A stretch of 64,000 nt of DNA, from contig CM043942.1 in the NCBI GenBank assembly GCA_014529385.2, forward strand, positions 53,258,647-53,322,646. The letters run 5' to 3'. Origin of the DNA: Adiantum capillus-veneris (Eukaryota > Streptophyta > Polypodiopsida > Polypodiales > Pteridaceae). Both the position numbers and the translations under genes were made by a program. Positions 21,601 to 33,361 of this stretch are shown here, piece after piece. The number at the start of each line of letters is the position of its first letter. The first letter of the stretch is position 1. The notes below the pieces were generated by a model. The model was not told where the DNA came from and did no database searches. It was given only the letters and a program-made list of their open reading frames with translations.

Positions 21601-22498
21601 TTGAGACAGGGGGTCAATGTTACGTACTTTTGAGCAGAAAAGCTCATTGACCTAAGTAGTCTGACTGAGAAGTTTTGCAATTGAAAGCAAGAAAAAGATC
21701 TCCACACGATTCGTAACGAAATTTCCTAAGCTCCAAATGCTGTAATTAGAACAAAGATCGATAAACTTGCTTGGTCATGGCAAGGTTTGATGATCAGGCA
21801 CTCTAGTCATGCAGAGCTGCATGTCTTCTCCTCATGCGGGATTTTCATGGGGATAATGTTCTTGCGCTTGTGAACATAGTGTACAGGCGATGGCGGCTGT
21901 GGAAGGTGAGGGAGGAGGTGCAACAACAGCATGTTAAATGGCGTCCGAGGAGCTGCAGTCTGCAAAGCCTACAAATGAAAGTTGAGAGAGCGCACATAAG
22001 AATTTTGAAAACTTGAGTGCACTGCCTGATTTCATTTGAACGGCGTGGGTAGGCAGATGATCACGAGCGTTGACTAGCAGAGGACTGCATCCTTTCGCCC
22101 TTCGAAAAAAACTTGCTGGGTTAACCAAGTAAACAAATTTGGCTGCTAAAATAGGCCATAGAGAGATGCACAAGAAGTACGCTAAATGTTGACGCTCCCA
22201 TCTGCATTGGCTGTACCTTACGATCATCTTGGTACTTCCAAAAAAATTGCATGAAACTGAATTAGGCACTTGGATTTAGACACCTTAATCTTGTCGTTTT
22301 CTAGTTTGGCATTGCTATTTTATGTTTGTTGCCTTCATGTGCTGCAACAATCTGGGTCTTAATTTATTAGATCATCACATGATTTGGCATAGTGTGGCTG
22401 TGATGGTATTTTACAAGCTTTTGAAGCTATTAGCAGTATGAGCTCATGAAGAGGGATTGCATATGAGTGACTTCGTCTCGCAACATTCTTCTTGCTGT

Positions 22499-22690
22499 CC
22501 AGGATGTTGTACGTGTTGGAGTGCAATGACTGCACAATATGCCCAACATGGTTGGATGTTAAATGAAGTCCGTTCCTCAAATGCAATCACCTTTGCATGT
22601 GCCTTGAAGAGTTGTTGGCATTGGGCAAGAAAATTTGGTGAGAATGCTAGTTGCAGGGCTATTGCGTGTAGTTTCTTGGCATTGCTTTGA
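22499..22690 (+). pseudogene. PPR fragment in tandem unit copy 2
   Basis: This is a close copy of 13530-13720 (WSAMTAQYAQHG, NAITFACALKSC) with a handful of base differences, and it shows the same decay. Confidence 0.5.
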
Positions 22691-22715
22691 TCGACATGCA
22701 TGCAAAATGAGACGT

Positions 22716-22720
<5 letters not shown>

Positions 22721-22770
<50 letters not shown>

Positions 22771-22778
22771 TTGGAGCG

Positions 22779-22827
<49 letters not shown>
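22721..22827. repeat. Two long (GA)n runs
   Basis: GA runs at 22721-22767 and 22779-22827 are separated by a 10-base spacer. The matching site in copy 1 (about 13753-13770) is much shorter, so the array expanded after duplication. Confidence 0.95.
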
Positions 22828-22829
<2 letters not shown>

Positions 22830-24579
22830 CTGTATAAGCAGATACCTTAACTTGCGCTCCTTGCTCGCTCAAGTCTCCAGCTTGTGCAGCGCAAAGCTTT
22901 CTTTATGCAAGCGCTAGTTTTATTACAAGCATGCATCATATATGGCTCAAAAGGAACGCATGAAAGGCATGCAGTGCCAAAAAATTCACAAGGGCCTTAG
23001 ACAACTTACCATATGGTAAAAAAAATAATAATTGCTAGATGATTTACTAGTTCCAATACAAACATCTAGTAAGAGTGCAAACTAGCAAAAAAGAGACAAC
23101 TCCTAGATGCTACATATAGTAATTCTCTTACGATATGGAGAGTTGAATAGCCATATGATAATTTAAGTCTCAATATGGTAAGAAATTGCTAGTTCAATGT
23201 AGGAGTTGACTCACTTACTAGTTTGATCTTACATATGAGTGCTCTCAAACTAGTAAGTCAACTAGCAACTTTTGTTTCGACCTAGAAATTCATCTAGCAA
23301 TATATGAGGACGGTTGCTTGCAAACTAGTAATTCATCTACAAACTTTTCTGTAAACGAGCTAGTAGTTCACCTAGTAATTCATTAAGGAGCATGCAGACA
23401 CAAACTAGTAATTCATCTCGAAATTTTCTCCTGAGCAAAAAATTAGGAGATTTTCTTCAACATCAGGAGACTAAAATATGCTTAATTCATAAAGATGCAG
23501 CAAATAGAATGAAGTTTAGCAATCTTTCAAAATGTGCATTACATGCTACAATTTGTTGGATTATAAAAATACTTGTCATATGTTACAATCATATCCTTCA
23601 TGGATAAAGGGCCAAATTTTTCAAAATAAAAAACTATCAAGGCTTCCAATAACAAAAGCCATGTTACTAAAATCTTCACACATAGTAAATATTATCAATC
23701 GTCGTTTGCTCTCTTCTCGAGGAAACTATTCGATCTCTGCATAGCAAAATAGATAGTTTGATCAAGAGGTACAAGTCTTGTACTTTCTTGAGATTCAACC
23801 ACATCATTAATATAGTTTCTTTGTCATCCCTAGGCAAAAGATTTTGCGCCTACACAATTGTCACAACAAAATAACATGATTTAAAGAGAGACACATATTA
23901 TTTTTGTAAACATAAGTAAGGCAATGTTGTTAGCTTTTATTACAAACCTAAGATTTTAGAAAATATTGATTTTGAATCATTGAACATCCCGATTCATTGA
24001 ACATTCCCCATCAGATTTGTTCTCCTAAACATTTAAAGTCCACTCTTTATTTTATAGCCACATGCAAAAAGAATTTCATTGATGTGAAGAAAAATACCCT
24101 TTTCTTTTTAAGCTTTAAAGATGTTGAAGCTTGATCTTTCTCTTTTAGTAGCTCTTCAATCTCAGAAGTATAGAAGTGAGAAAACATAGCTTTTTTATAA
24201 CAATACAATTAAGTCGGGTAAGTGTTTTATTAAATAAATATCCATGTGAAACATGTTTGAATAGCCCATTGCACTTTAGTGTGCTTTTTCTTTTTTGTTC
24301 TTGGTTTACACCATGTGCCCTTTCATTGATTTTTTCCTTCACAAAAATTAAAAAACAGAGTGCAATGTTAATCGACACAACAAAAAGTTTTAGAGAAAAA
24401 AGTACAGCAATTAGAATTGTACCAGGTTTATGATATGGTCAACACACTCATCAAATTCATTGTTTACTTCCATATCCTTTTCTTAAAAATAGTTGACAAA
24501 CTCTTCATCTTGCATATAGTTTCTATATGCCTGACATTCAAAATAGTTTACTCGCATTAAGCAATTGAATTTGGATAAA

Positions 24580-24680
24580 ACACACACACACACACACACA
24601 CACACAAATTAGCCGAATTTACCTCAATTATTTCAATTTCTATCTTTGTGTGTGTGTGTGTGTCTCGCTTGAGTGTGTGT

Positions 24681-24744
<64 letters not shown>
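24580..24744. repeat. Compound (CA)n, (GT)n, (GA)n microsatellites, copy 2
   Basis: Longer equivalent of 15541-15678, with an extra GTGTGTTGTGTG segment and a GA run of about 21 units. Confidence 0.95.
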
Positions 24745-24747
<3 letters not shown>

Positions 24748-25465
24748 TAAACCCCACATACCTCATAAGAATCTGCCATCACTTTGTGAAGCATGATTTT
24801 CCCATAGCATTTTAGGAACATATATCTTCGTCACTCTCTAAACACATAATAACAAATTTTATCAGCATAGGTCATATATTATTGTTATTTTAAGATGAAA
24901 GTGCTTACATGAGTAGCTTATAGTTGCTCTTTTTCTCATTCAATAGGTATAGAAGTGGTTCCTTATGCCCAAGCATCCTTTAGCTATTAAATAACCACAA
25001 AAGCTTTACTTTCTTGATCATTCGTTTCCATATAAATTTCCAATACCTTAGAGGATTACTTACAAGTTTTGTGAGTGAACCATTTTCTCATAGCTCACTT
25101 TCTCCTTGTAGTTCACTTTCTCCCCCATCATTCTCATAGATTTCTTGGTTATCATCATCGTCATCTTGTTTTTTCTATCTAATTTCATGAAGACATTTTG
25201 ATTATACATTGAAATAATAGAAGTTCATTACATAGAGCAAATCCAACAAAATGGCACATACCATTGGGGTGCTAGAAGATGATTCGTTGTTTGGTTTCTT
25301 TTTTCTCCATTTTCATTTTTTCGCAAGAGACTTGATGGTCCATGTATAAACGTCCTCTTCTTTCCAATGATAATTTTGTCCAGCTTCTCTTACAAGCTTA
25401 AATTGTAATGGAATTGATGACGATCACCATAGCCATAAGTTGGTTGCTACATCTTCCTTTGTTGT

Positions 25466-26130
25466 TCGCCACTGTCGAATCTTATCCAAGGAGCCACTTT
25501 CCTTAGAAATGAGGTATATCAAGCCCTCACTCATGCTGTCTGCATCTCGCCTGTGTGCAAGATGTACTGAAAGGCGCTGCAAAGGTCTGAGCCTAGTAAA
25601 TCCCAATACTCCAAGAAGAAGCTGGGAGTCAAACCATCCTCACCGGGACAGCTACCTCGGGGAAGTGTTCTGAGGGATGTATGGAGCTCCTCTAACTAGA
25701 GAGGCAGCTCAAGCCTCTGACGCATCTCCTTAGTCACAAGACAAGGCATTTGTGCCCAAACATGATCTCTACATGCATCCCAACGCTCTGACTTGGGCTC
25801 TGCGGACAAAAAGCCTCGGTAAAGTCAGTGGCAACTGCACCCATATCCTTTGGCTCTGAAGCTACAAAAACGTCAGGTCTTCTCAACGGCTGACACTAGG
25901 GTGTCCATGGCGGGGACCCACCGTCTCAAAGAACGCCCCAATCAGTCTATCACCTACCTGGGTCCACTGAGATGCATGTTGATGGAAAGCGAACTCATGA
26001 CACCTCTTCTCTATGCTAACTAGCTCCTCGTGAGCCTGCTATAACCGCTTCTCCACCCAATAACTATTTGGATCCTGCTCCTGCATCCTCTACAAGGAAG
26101 CAATGCCCCATCTGAGAGAGGGTCAATGTT
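25466..26130 (-). pseudogene. LINE reverse-transcriptase fragment, copy 3
   Basis: Same LINE segment as at 20954-21600, with more stops and small deletions. It is non-functional. Confidence 0.75.
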
Positions 26131-27104
26131 ATGTACTTTTGAGCAGAAAATCTCATTGACCTGAGTAGTAGATGACGAGAAGTTCTGCAAATGCAGAAAG
26201 AAGTATCATCAAAAAAAGAAAAATATCCACACGATTTGTAACGAAATTTCCTAAGCTCCAAATGCTGTAATTAGAACAAAGATCGATAAGCTTGCTTGGT
26301 CATGGCAAGGTTTGATGATCAGACCCAGGTTTAGCAGAAAGCAAGGTTGGTGCCATTAAAGCTTGAAACTGTAGAAAAAATGACCTTTGCATATAAGGCA
26401 CACTGCACTCTAGTCATGCAGAGCTGCATGTCTTCTCCGCATGCGGGATTTTCATGAGTATAATGTTCTTGAGCTTGTGAACATAGTGTGCAGGCGATGG
26501 CGGTTGTGGAAGGTGAGGGAGGAGGTGCAACAACAGTAGGTTAAATGGCGTCCGAGGAGCTGCAGGCAGCAAAGCCTACAAATGAAAGTTGAGACAGCGC
26601 ACAAAAGAATTTTTAAAAACTTGAGTGCACTGCCTGGTTTTATTTGAACGGCGTGGAATGCATATACCTTTGGAACCTGGGTGGCGCAACCGGAGTCGAC
26701 TCTAGTGGAAGTGCTGTTACTCATGGTAGGCAGCTGACTGGGAGAGGCATCCTTTCGCCCTTCGAAAAAAACCTTGCTGGGTTAACCTAGTAAACAAATT
26801 TATCTGCTGCTAAAATAGGCCGTAGAGAGATGCACAAGTTCATCATTATTCCTTTATTGTTATTTTTACATTGATTGTCCAAAACCATTTTGGAGAATGC
26901 GCAATTTGAATGTTGGCACTACAATTTTCCCTGTGAAAGGCCTTAAATTGAGACAAAGACCACTAAATTGAGAGTTCTAATGTTCTCTCTCCCATGAGGT
27001 TGCTGTAGCATGCAAGTAGTCGAGGCTCCCATCTGCATTGGCTGCACCTTATGATCATCTTGGTACTTCCAAAAACATTGCATGAAACTGAATAGATTTA
27101 GACA
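25466..27104. repeat. Tandem unit, copy 3 (partial, cut by the second CACTA)
   Basis: It begins with the LINE fragment and follows copies 1 and 2 as far as GATTTAGACA, where CACTACAAGAGG begins at 27105. In copies 1 and 2 the text continues CCTTAATCTTGTC, so the rest of copy 3 should lie beyond the second CACTA element, outside this window. Confidence 0.85.
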
Positions 27105-27596
27105 CACTACAAGAGGTCGCGCAGAATTCGACGCAAGTACTGACGAAATAACATTAAATTTTAAACTTAAAAGCGGTGAAATAAGGTTCGGAAGAGACGT
27201 CGGTATCATAGTGTCGGTATAACTATCGGTGTGACAGGTGGCGGAATAGGTCTATAAACAAGAGTCGAAATAATCAACAAAATAAGCAGCATTAATATAT
27301 TAAATTCCGATGCCTATTTCGTGACCCCTACCGACGGTGATACCGTAACCTGTATCGACGACCAAAATGTGTAATTTTTTTTTGGGCAGAGAGGGCTGGG
27401 AACTAATGCTGCATGTACTGCAGCTCTACTTGTCAGCAAAAGAAAACAACCCTCTCTACCCAAAGGAAAAATAATGCTGCAGCAACACGCACTCTACCTA
27501 CAAGCTGACACTAAAGAGAGTGTATGGCAATTAGCAAAATTGTAAGAATAACATAACTTGTTAAATGATTAAAACATGAGTCAAAAACTGTAAAAC

Positions 27597-28045
27597 CATA
27601 AACATGCATACCATAACCATAACCATAACCAAAACCTAAAAACATCACAGATTGCTATACCATCATAGCAAAACCATAACCATCACCTGAACCAATACCA
27701 TAACCATAACCTTGCACAACCATAACCATAACCATGCAAAACCATAACCATAGCACATTGCAAACCATAACCATAGCACGATTGATCCATCATAGCAAAA
27801 CCATAACCATCACCTGAACCAAAATCATAACCATAATTTTGCACAACCATAACCATAGCAAAACCATAACCATAGCACATTGCCAAAACCATAACCATAA
27901 CCATAACCTTGCACAACCATAACCATAACCATAACCATAACCATAACCATAACCATAACCATAACCATAACCATAAACCATAAAGCATAAACATAAGTTG
28001 ACTGTCAAACCTTAACCATACCATAAACATAACCATAAACCATAA
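27597..28045. repeat. (AACCAT)n hexanucleotide array
   Basis: About 450 bases of AACCAT repeats with interruptions, in three similar blocks. It produces false open frames of YGYG, WLWL and MVMV type on the minus strand. Confidence 0.95.
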
Positions 28046-28084
28046 ACATAAGTACTACAAAACTGTACATATGCAAGAGATCAC

Positions 28085-28562
28085 TGAGTGAGAAGCCCTC
28101 ATGGTAATGCCTACTCCAATCGACGTCCTCTCCCTCCTCCTCCAGCAGCTGGGTCAAAAGGGCCACATCCATGCTTGTACCCATACTTCTCCTCTTGGCG
28201 TGTCCGAAGGCGCTTCATGGCAACATCCTGCAAAATTATGGTTTAATCATTAGATAAATCTTCAAATAACATATATACTATCAATAATTTAAAGCATACG
28301 TAAAATACTTACAAACTCATGTCGAAGCGTATTGTAGCCTCCACTCCCAAGATGTGACGCTCCAGCAGACTCGGCTGCATCTCTATGTTGCTGAAATCTA
28401 TTGGGATTGTCTTGTGTCTCTCAGGAAATCCCAATCCACTCCTCTGTGTCCAACCATGCCGGATTGGGATCGCCGTCATTGAATCTGTCTCTGGCCTCTG
28501 ATTGACGGTGAGACCTTGTGGTACCCCTCTGCCGGCATGTACTCTCTTTGAATGGTGTCAAC
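28085..28562 (-). pseudogene. Second CACTA protein (PF03004-like), 3' exons
   Basis: Minus strand: YMPAEG, then after a stop and frame change GASHLGSGGYNTLRHEF, a likely intron, and VAMKRLRTRQEEKYGYKHGC with a Gly/Arg-rich end. The A-G-A-S-H-L-G-S-G-G-Y and L-R-x-x-F text is typical of the plant transposase (Ptta/En/Spm, PF03004) domain found in CACTA elements. The 5' exon continues at 37617-38202 beyond the Copia insertion. The copy appears frameshifted. Confidence 0.55.
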
Positions 28563-28567
28563 AATGT

Positions 28568-28794
28568 TGTTGGAATTAGGATTGCAGAGAAACACACACA
28601 GCTTGGAGAAGACGAAGGAAGCTCAAGGCACACAATAGAGAGTGTGTTACTTAGTGTGTAATGGAAAGATAGATAGCCCTAGAGTGATGGACGTATATAC
28701 AATGCACGGGGGAAAAAACCTCCTAAAGAGGGAAAAAATGCCCCGGCGGTCCTAGTGTGTTCACACACATCACTACCACATGTATATGTAATCA
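28568..28794 (-). repeat. Copia 1 3' LTR
   Basis: It starts TGTTGGAATTAGG and ends TAATCA in plus orientation. It is nearly identical to 37386-37611, with one small difference at the inner end. Confidence 0.95.
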
Positions 28795-28875
28795 AATCCC
28801 CCCCCCTGGAGTGATGCGGTGAACGAGAGCTGGCACATGAGTAAAGGGAAGTGCCATGCCCTGAGGACAGGATCA

Positions 28876-29514
28876 GTCCACAAAGGGGAGTAAGCCCAAA
28901 GCTTTGCGGAAAGCTTCCAACTTCTCACGAGACAATGCCTTTGTGAAAAGATCTGCAAGGTTGTCCTGTGTTGGTACATAAGCCAAGCTGATCTCTCCTT
29001 CTGAGAGCCTCTCCCTGACATAGTGGTAATGCACTCTCAATGTGCTTTGTGCGAGCATGGAAAAACTGGGTTCCTCGCAACTCCCAATGCGCTCTTACTG
29101 TCAGTGTAGATAGTGTTGGCAGTGTCCTGTCCAACACCCAAATCAGCCATAAGGCATCTGAGCCATACACACTCAACCGTAGCTGTGAAGACTGCCTTGT
29201 ACTGAGTCTCACAACTCGAAGTGGCCACAGTAGGTTGCTTCTTGCTCAACCATGATATACATGACTGCCAAGCATGAAACAAAAAACCACTTGTGGACAC
29301 TCGCGTGTCAAAACAACCAGCCCAATCTGAGTCCGAAAAAGCATGTAAGTCTGGTGGCAATGATCCCCCCTTGGATAAAACAAGCCAAGATGTAAAGTGC
29401 CACTAAGGTAGCGAAAAATCCTCTTAACAGCCTGCCAATGCTTAGACCCTAGGCTATGCATAAATCTGCTGACCTGTGTGAGACTGCAAACTGAATATCC
29501 GGCCTCGTGTTGCA
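28876..29514 (-). pseudogene. Copia 1 pol, RNase H part
   Basis: Reads RFMHSLGSKHWQAVKRIFRY, then FSDSDWAGCFDTRVSTSGFL with the first RNase H Asp, a DSKSAL motif, RTKHIE and TQDNLADLFTKAL. This is the end of Copia pol. It is in two frames because of a small indel, and it joins to the RT part at 33362 once Copia 2 is removed. Confidence 0.85.
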
Positions 29515-29598
29515 TGTTAGGAAATAAGACGTAGCTAAATAGATAATTGAGTAGATTACTTAATGGAGAGAGACAAATTTATATACACGAGATTATAG

Positions 29599-29691
<93 letters not shown>

Positions 29692-30329
29692 CACGATATA
29701 CGTAGTTCACCCAATGTGGGCTACGTCCACGGGAAAGCAGCCACTCAATGGCCTTAGTACTTCAAAACAAGAAGTAGTTTACAAAGGGATTATACCCTTA
29801 ATGGAGCTCCCGCCTTGCTTCACTCTCACCACCTCACACTCACCTTGTTGCATCAACTTCACACTATGAAATGTGTGTAGAAATGGCCTCCTTTTATAGG
29901 CCAAAAGGGCTGCCCTCTCTTATGAGAGACAGCCATGTGTAGCCGCCCTTGTGCGAATAAGTCCAAATCGGACCCTCCAATCCGCCCATGTGTGGCCGCC
30001 CTTGAGAAAACTAGTTGCTTTTGAATTCGGCCACCGGCCATTGACTTCTGACCACCGGCCATTGACTACCGGCCACCGACCAACCGACGGTTGTTTTCTG
30101 ACCACTTTCCGGCCGCCGTCCGGCCATAATATTCCGGCGAAAAAAAAAAGTCTGGGGGGCCTCCGCCCCCGAGGCCTTTAAAGTTGCCCTTGATTCTTGT
30201 CCGTGAAAATTTTGTTTCCGGTGAGTGATTTTCCTTCACGCACGATGCTTCTCCTCATAATGGGGGCCTTACAAATGTGCGCTTTTACCACAGAAAATTA
30301 CAAGGGTAAATCAGGCTCCATACTTAACA
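29515..30329 (-). repeat. Copia 2 3' LTR (815 bp)
   Basis: TG...CA ended (TGTTAGGAAAT ... ACTTAACA in plus orientation). It contains an 86-bp (GA)n run at 29602-29687. The outer half is shared with 32840-33356. Confidence 0.93.
29602..29687. repeat. (GA)n microsatellite within the LTR
   Basis: A pure run of about 43 GA units, the longest in the window. Confidence 0.97.
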
Positions 30330-31313
30330 ATCTCCCACTTGGAGATTGATCTCCAAACCAAACCTATGACTGCTTTCCATTCTGGCTTCTTACCTTGAAT
30401 GCCGATTGAAGATGAGCAAAAGCTCAACTTCTCCTTGTTGACCACCTTTGTAAACATGTCTGTAGGATTTTCACTTGTATGCACCTTTCCTAGCTTTAGT
30501 TGTCCCTCTTCCAAAAGAGTGAGTATGAAGTGATATCTCACCTCAATGTGCTTTGTCCTTGAATGAAAGGCTGAGTTCTTCGCAAGATGGATAGCGCTTT
30601 GGCTATCACTGTACAAGACACAATTGTCTTGTTTGAATCCAAGCTCTTCTAAGAATCTGTGAAGCCACATAATTTTTTTGCTTGCCTCTGTCATTGCTAC
30701 ATACTCTGCTTCCGTGGTAGAAAGTGAAACGACTTTCTGCAGCTTTGAAGCCCAGCTTACTGCTGTGCCTCCAACCGTGAACACATAGCCAGTAGTGCTC
30801 CTTCGAGTATCTTTGTCACCTACCATATCTGCATCAGCATACCCTTCTAGAAAAATATCAGTTCCTCCAAAATACAAAGCATTTTGTTGTTGTCCCTTTT
30901 AGATACCTAAGTATCCACTTCACAGCTTGCCAATGCTCTTTACCTGGGTTGTCCATGAACCTACTCACAACTCCCACTGCATGTGCAATGTCTGGCCTTG
31001 TCCAGACCATAGCATACATTAGAGAACCTACCGCTGTAGCATATGGAACTTTAGACATATAGGCTATCTCCTCTTGTGTCTTTGGACACATATCCTTCGT
31101 TAGTTTAAAATGACCAGCCAAAGGTGTAGAAACTGGTTTTGCATTTTGCATTGCAAACCTTTCTAGTACCTTCTTGATGTAATCTTCTTGAGATAGCTTT
31201 GTTGTCTTCTTCGTCCTGTCCCTTGATATTTTCATACCAAGTATCCTCTTTGCAGCACCTAAATCTTTCATTGAGAAAGATTTGGAAAGCTCCTCTTTTA
31301 GGTCTTTGATGTC
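30311..31313 (-). pseudogene. Copia 2 pol, RT C-terminus and RNase H
   Basis: Follows the RT ORF on the minus strand: [48 protein letters not shown], then [41 protein letters not shown] and [12 protein letters not shown]. These are the connection and RNase H motifs of Copia. One frame change near 30870, inside a short poly(A/C) area, and a stop before 31271 break the frame. The stop position (TAG near 31314) suggests a single damaged codon. Confidence 0.85.
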
Positions 31314-32165
31314 CTACATGTTAGCACTTGCAATCAACATGTCATCAACATACAACATTAGGATGATGAATTTCCCATCTCCCAAATTCTCCGTGTAGAC
31401 GCAGTGATCCGAGTTGCATCTTGTGAATCCATGATCCAACATCCATCGATCAAACTTCAAGTACCATTGTCTTGATGCTTGCTTTAAACCATACAAGCTC
31501 TTCTTTAATCTGCAAACCATTTTCTCCTTACCTTTTACTTCATACCCCTTTGGTTGAAGCATGTAGATTTCCTCCTCTAAGTCACCGTGAGGGAATGCCA
31601 TATTTACATCCATTTGCTCGAGATTTAGATCATGAGCAGCCACAAGGCTTAAGACAAGCCTAATTGAGTTCATTTTTACAACAGGAGAAAATATTTCATT
31701 GAAGTCAATACCTTTCTTTTGAGAAAAACCTTTTACCACAAGCCTAGACTTGTACCTTTTCTTCCCACCTTCTTCTTCCTTCAGCTTGTATTCCCATTTG
31801 TTTTGAAGTGCCCGCTTACCTTTAGGCAACTCAACCAGCGCCCATGTTTGGTTACGATGTAGTGAGTCCATCTCCACTTGCATGCTCTTCGTCCATTCTT
31901 CTTTGGATTCATGTTGCATAGCTTCTTCGTATGATTCCGGCTCTCCAGAATCTGAGATCAAGAGATGGTTGAAGGAAGGAACAAACCTTTCTGGAGGTCT
32001 ACTTGCTCTTGTAGATCTTCGGGGAATAGGTTGAGGCTCCTCATTTGGTTGACGTTGTTGCACATTGTCACCGTTTGCAGTCCTTGAGTCTTCACCGTCC
32101 TCAAGCTCCATGTACTCATCACCTATTTCTTTTGTTTGTTTTCTTTCCAAGTAATCTTTGTACAT
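31314..32165 (-). CDS. Copia 2 reverse transcriptase, N-terminal and catalytic part
   Basis: An open frame of 283 codons. It reads STRASRPPERFVPS, typical of the Copia integrase-RT linker, then the RT start (W-x-x-E-x-D-S-L-H-R-N-x-T-W) and KSRLVVKGFSQKKGIDF. These are followed by QMDVNMAFPHGDLEEEIYM (the usual T-A-F-L-x-G is changed to M-A-F-P-H-G), KKSLYGLKQASRQWY and the active-site YVDDMLI. Part of a polyprotein; the first Met is internal and not a true start. Confidence 0.88.
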   Translation of the reverse strand: MYKDYLERKQTKEIGDEYMELEDGEDSRTANGDNVQQRQPNEEPQPIPRRSTRASRPPERFVPSFNHLLISDSGEPESYEEAMQHESKEEWTKSMQVEMDSLHRNQTWALVELPKGKRALQNKWEYKLKEEEGGKKRYKSRLVVKGFSQKKGIDFNEIFSPVVKMNSIRLVLSLVAAHDLNLEQMDVNMAFPHGDLEEEIYMLQPKGYEVKGKEKMVCRLKKSLYGLKQASRQWYLKFDRWMLDHGFTRCNSDHCVYTENLGDGKFIILMLYVDDMLIASANM

Positions 32166-32197
32166 ATTTTGTTCGTTAAAAATTACATCCCTACTCC

Positions 32198-32497
32198 TTA
32201 AGATTTTACCATCATCTCAGGATTCCATAGGCGATACCCAAAGTCTCCTTCTCCATAGCCAATGAAGAAACACTTTTTGGACTTTGCATCTAGCTTTGAT
32301 CTTAGGCTTCTATCTATGTGCATGAAAGCCTCACACCCAAACACTTTGAGAAATGCATAATTCACCGGTTTACCTGTCCATGCCTCTTCTGGAACTCCCC
32401 CATCCAATGTCATTGAGGGTGACCAATTGATTAAGTACACAGACGTACTTACAACTTCCGCCCAAAGCTCAAGCGGTAGGCCTGCATGTAGCCGCAT
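32198..32497 (-). pseudogene. Copia 2 integrase C-terminal part
   Basis: Reads LPLELWAEVVSTSVYLIN, MTLDGGVPEEAWTGK and LKVFGCEAFMHID, then FIGYGEGDFGYRLWNP. This is the usual stretch after the Copia integrase core. It is separated from the core at 32609-32838 by one or two frame changes. Confidence 0.85.
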
Positions 32498-32608
32498 GCT
32501 TCGTGCTCATTCCATGATTGGCTTGTTCATCCTTTCCGAAATCCCATTTTGTTGAGGTGTCCTTGGGGTTGTCCTTTGCCCCGAATGCCATTGCTAGCAC
32601 AAAAGCTT

Positions 32609-33265
32609 TCAAAAGATTTGGCTGCAATATTCGTCTCCATTGTCGGATCTGAGGCATTTAACCTTGGTACCTATTTCATTCTCCACAAAGGCTTTCCACC
32701 TTTGAAATATGGAAAATACATCGGATTTATTCTTCATGACATAAACCCATGTTTTTCTAGTCGCATCGTCTATGAATGTTACATAGTACAATGAGCCACC
32801 AAGTGATGGTGTACTTGCAGGACCCCAAACATCAGAATGGCTCCCGCCTTGCTTCACTCTCACCACCTCACACTCACCTTGTTGCATCAACTTCACACTA
32901 TGAAATGTGTGTAGAAATGGCCTCCTTTTGTAGGCCAAAAAGGATGCCCTCTCTAGTGAGAGACAGCCATGTGTAGCCGCCCTTGTGCGAATAAGTCCAA
33001 ATCGGACCCTCCAATCCACCCATGTGTGGCCGCCCTTTGAGAAGACAAGTCCGCTTTTGATTTCGGCCACCGGACACCGGCCATTGACTTTCGACCCACC
33101 GCCAACCGACCGGTGTTGTTTTTCGACCACTTTCCCGGCCGCCGTCCGGCCATAATATTCCGTCGAAAAAAAAAAGTCCGGGGGCCTCTGCCCCGAGGCC
33201 TTTAAAGTTGCCCCTGATTCTTTGTCCGTGAAAATTTTGGTTTCCGGTGAGTGATTTTCCTTCAC
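32609..33265 (-). pseudogene. Chimeric ORF: LTR-derived sequence fused to Copia 2 integrase core
   Basis: The open frame starts in the 5' LTR remnant (arbitrary basic sequence) and passes without a stop into the integrase core at about 32840. The core text is HSDVWGPASTPSLGGSLYY, VTFIDDATRKTWVYVM and LRSDNGDEY, including the catalytic Asp residues. The fusion was created by the internal deletion. The LTR-coded N-terminus is not a natural protein domain. The integrase Zn-binding part is missing. Confidence 0.8.
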
Positions 33266-33356
33266 GCACGATGGCTTCTCCTCATAATGGGAGCCTTACA
33301 AATGTGCGCTTTTACCACAGAAAATTGCAAGGGTAAATCAGGCTCCATACTTAACA
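32840..33356 (-). repeat. Copia 2 5' LTR, truncated
   Basis: Matches 29806-30329 and ends in the element terminus next to TTGCA. The inner ~300 bases are lost at the GCTCCC/integrase junction. Confidence 0.93.
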
Positions 33357-33361
33357 TTGCA

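Larger units (their letters stand above)
20954..25465. repeat. Tandem unit, copy 2 (4,512 bp, uninterrupted)
   Basis: This copy runs from TCGCCACTGTCGAATCTCAT at 20954 to the same junction at 25466. It contains the LINE fragment, the spacer, the PPR scrap, the CTAGTA-rich spacer and the microsatellites in the order of copy 1. It lacks the CACTA element and so shows the empty site near 24906. Confidence 0.88.
29515..33356 (-). mobile_element. Ty1/Copia LTR retrotransposon 2, nested in Copia 1, 5' region deleted
   Basis: It is flanked by the 5-bp duplication TTGCA (29510-29514 and 33357-33361). The 3' LTR is complete (29515-30329). The 5' LTR keeps only its first ~517 bases (32840-33356) and is joined directly to integrase, so the rest of the LTR, the primer site, gag, protease and the start of integrase are missing. 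Pol beyond that point is fairly well kept. The polypurine tract AAGTGGGAGATTG lies beside the 3' LTR. Confidence 0.93.

Noticed and set aside
27683-28036. Open frames of alternating Tyr-Gly, Trp-Leu and Met-Val
   Set aside because: Produced by the (AACCAT)n array in three frames; no start context or domain.
27597-28045. Interstitial telomere repeat
   Set aside because: The repeat TTATGG differs from plant TTTAGGG and TTAGGG telomere motifs; it is treated as a simple repeat.
29859-30181. Repetitive RPLTSDHRPL-type frames in the Copia 2 LTR
   Set aside because: Non-coding LTR sequence; the short GGCCACCGG repeats give the appearance of a protein.
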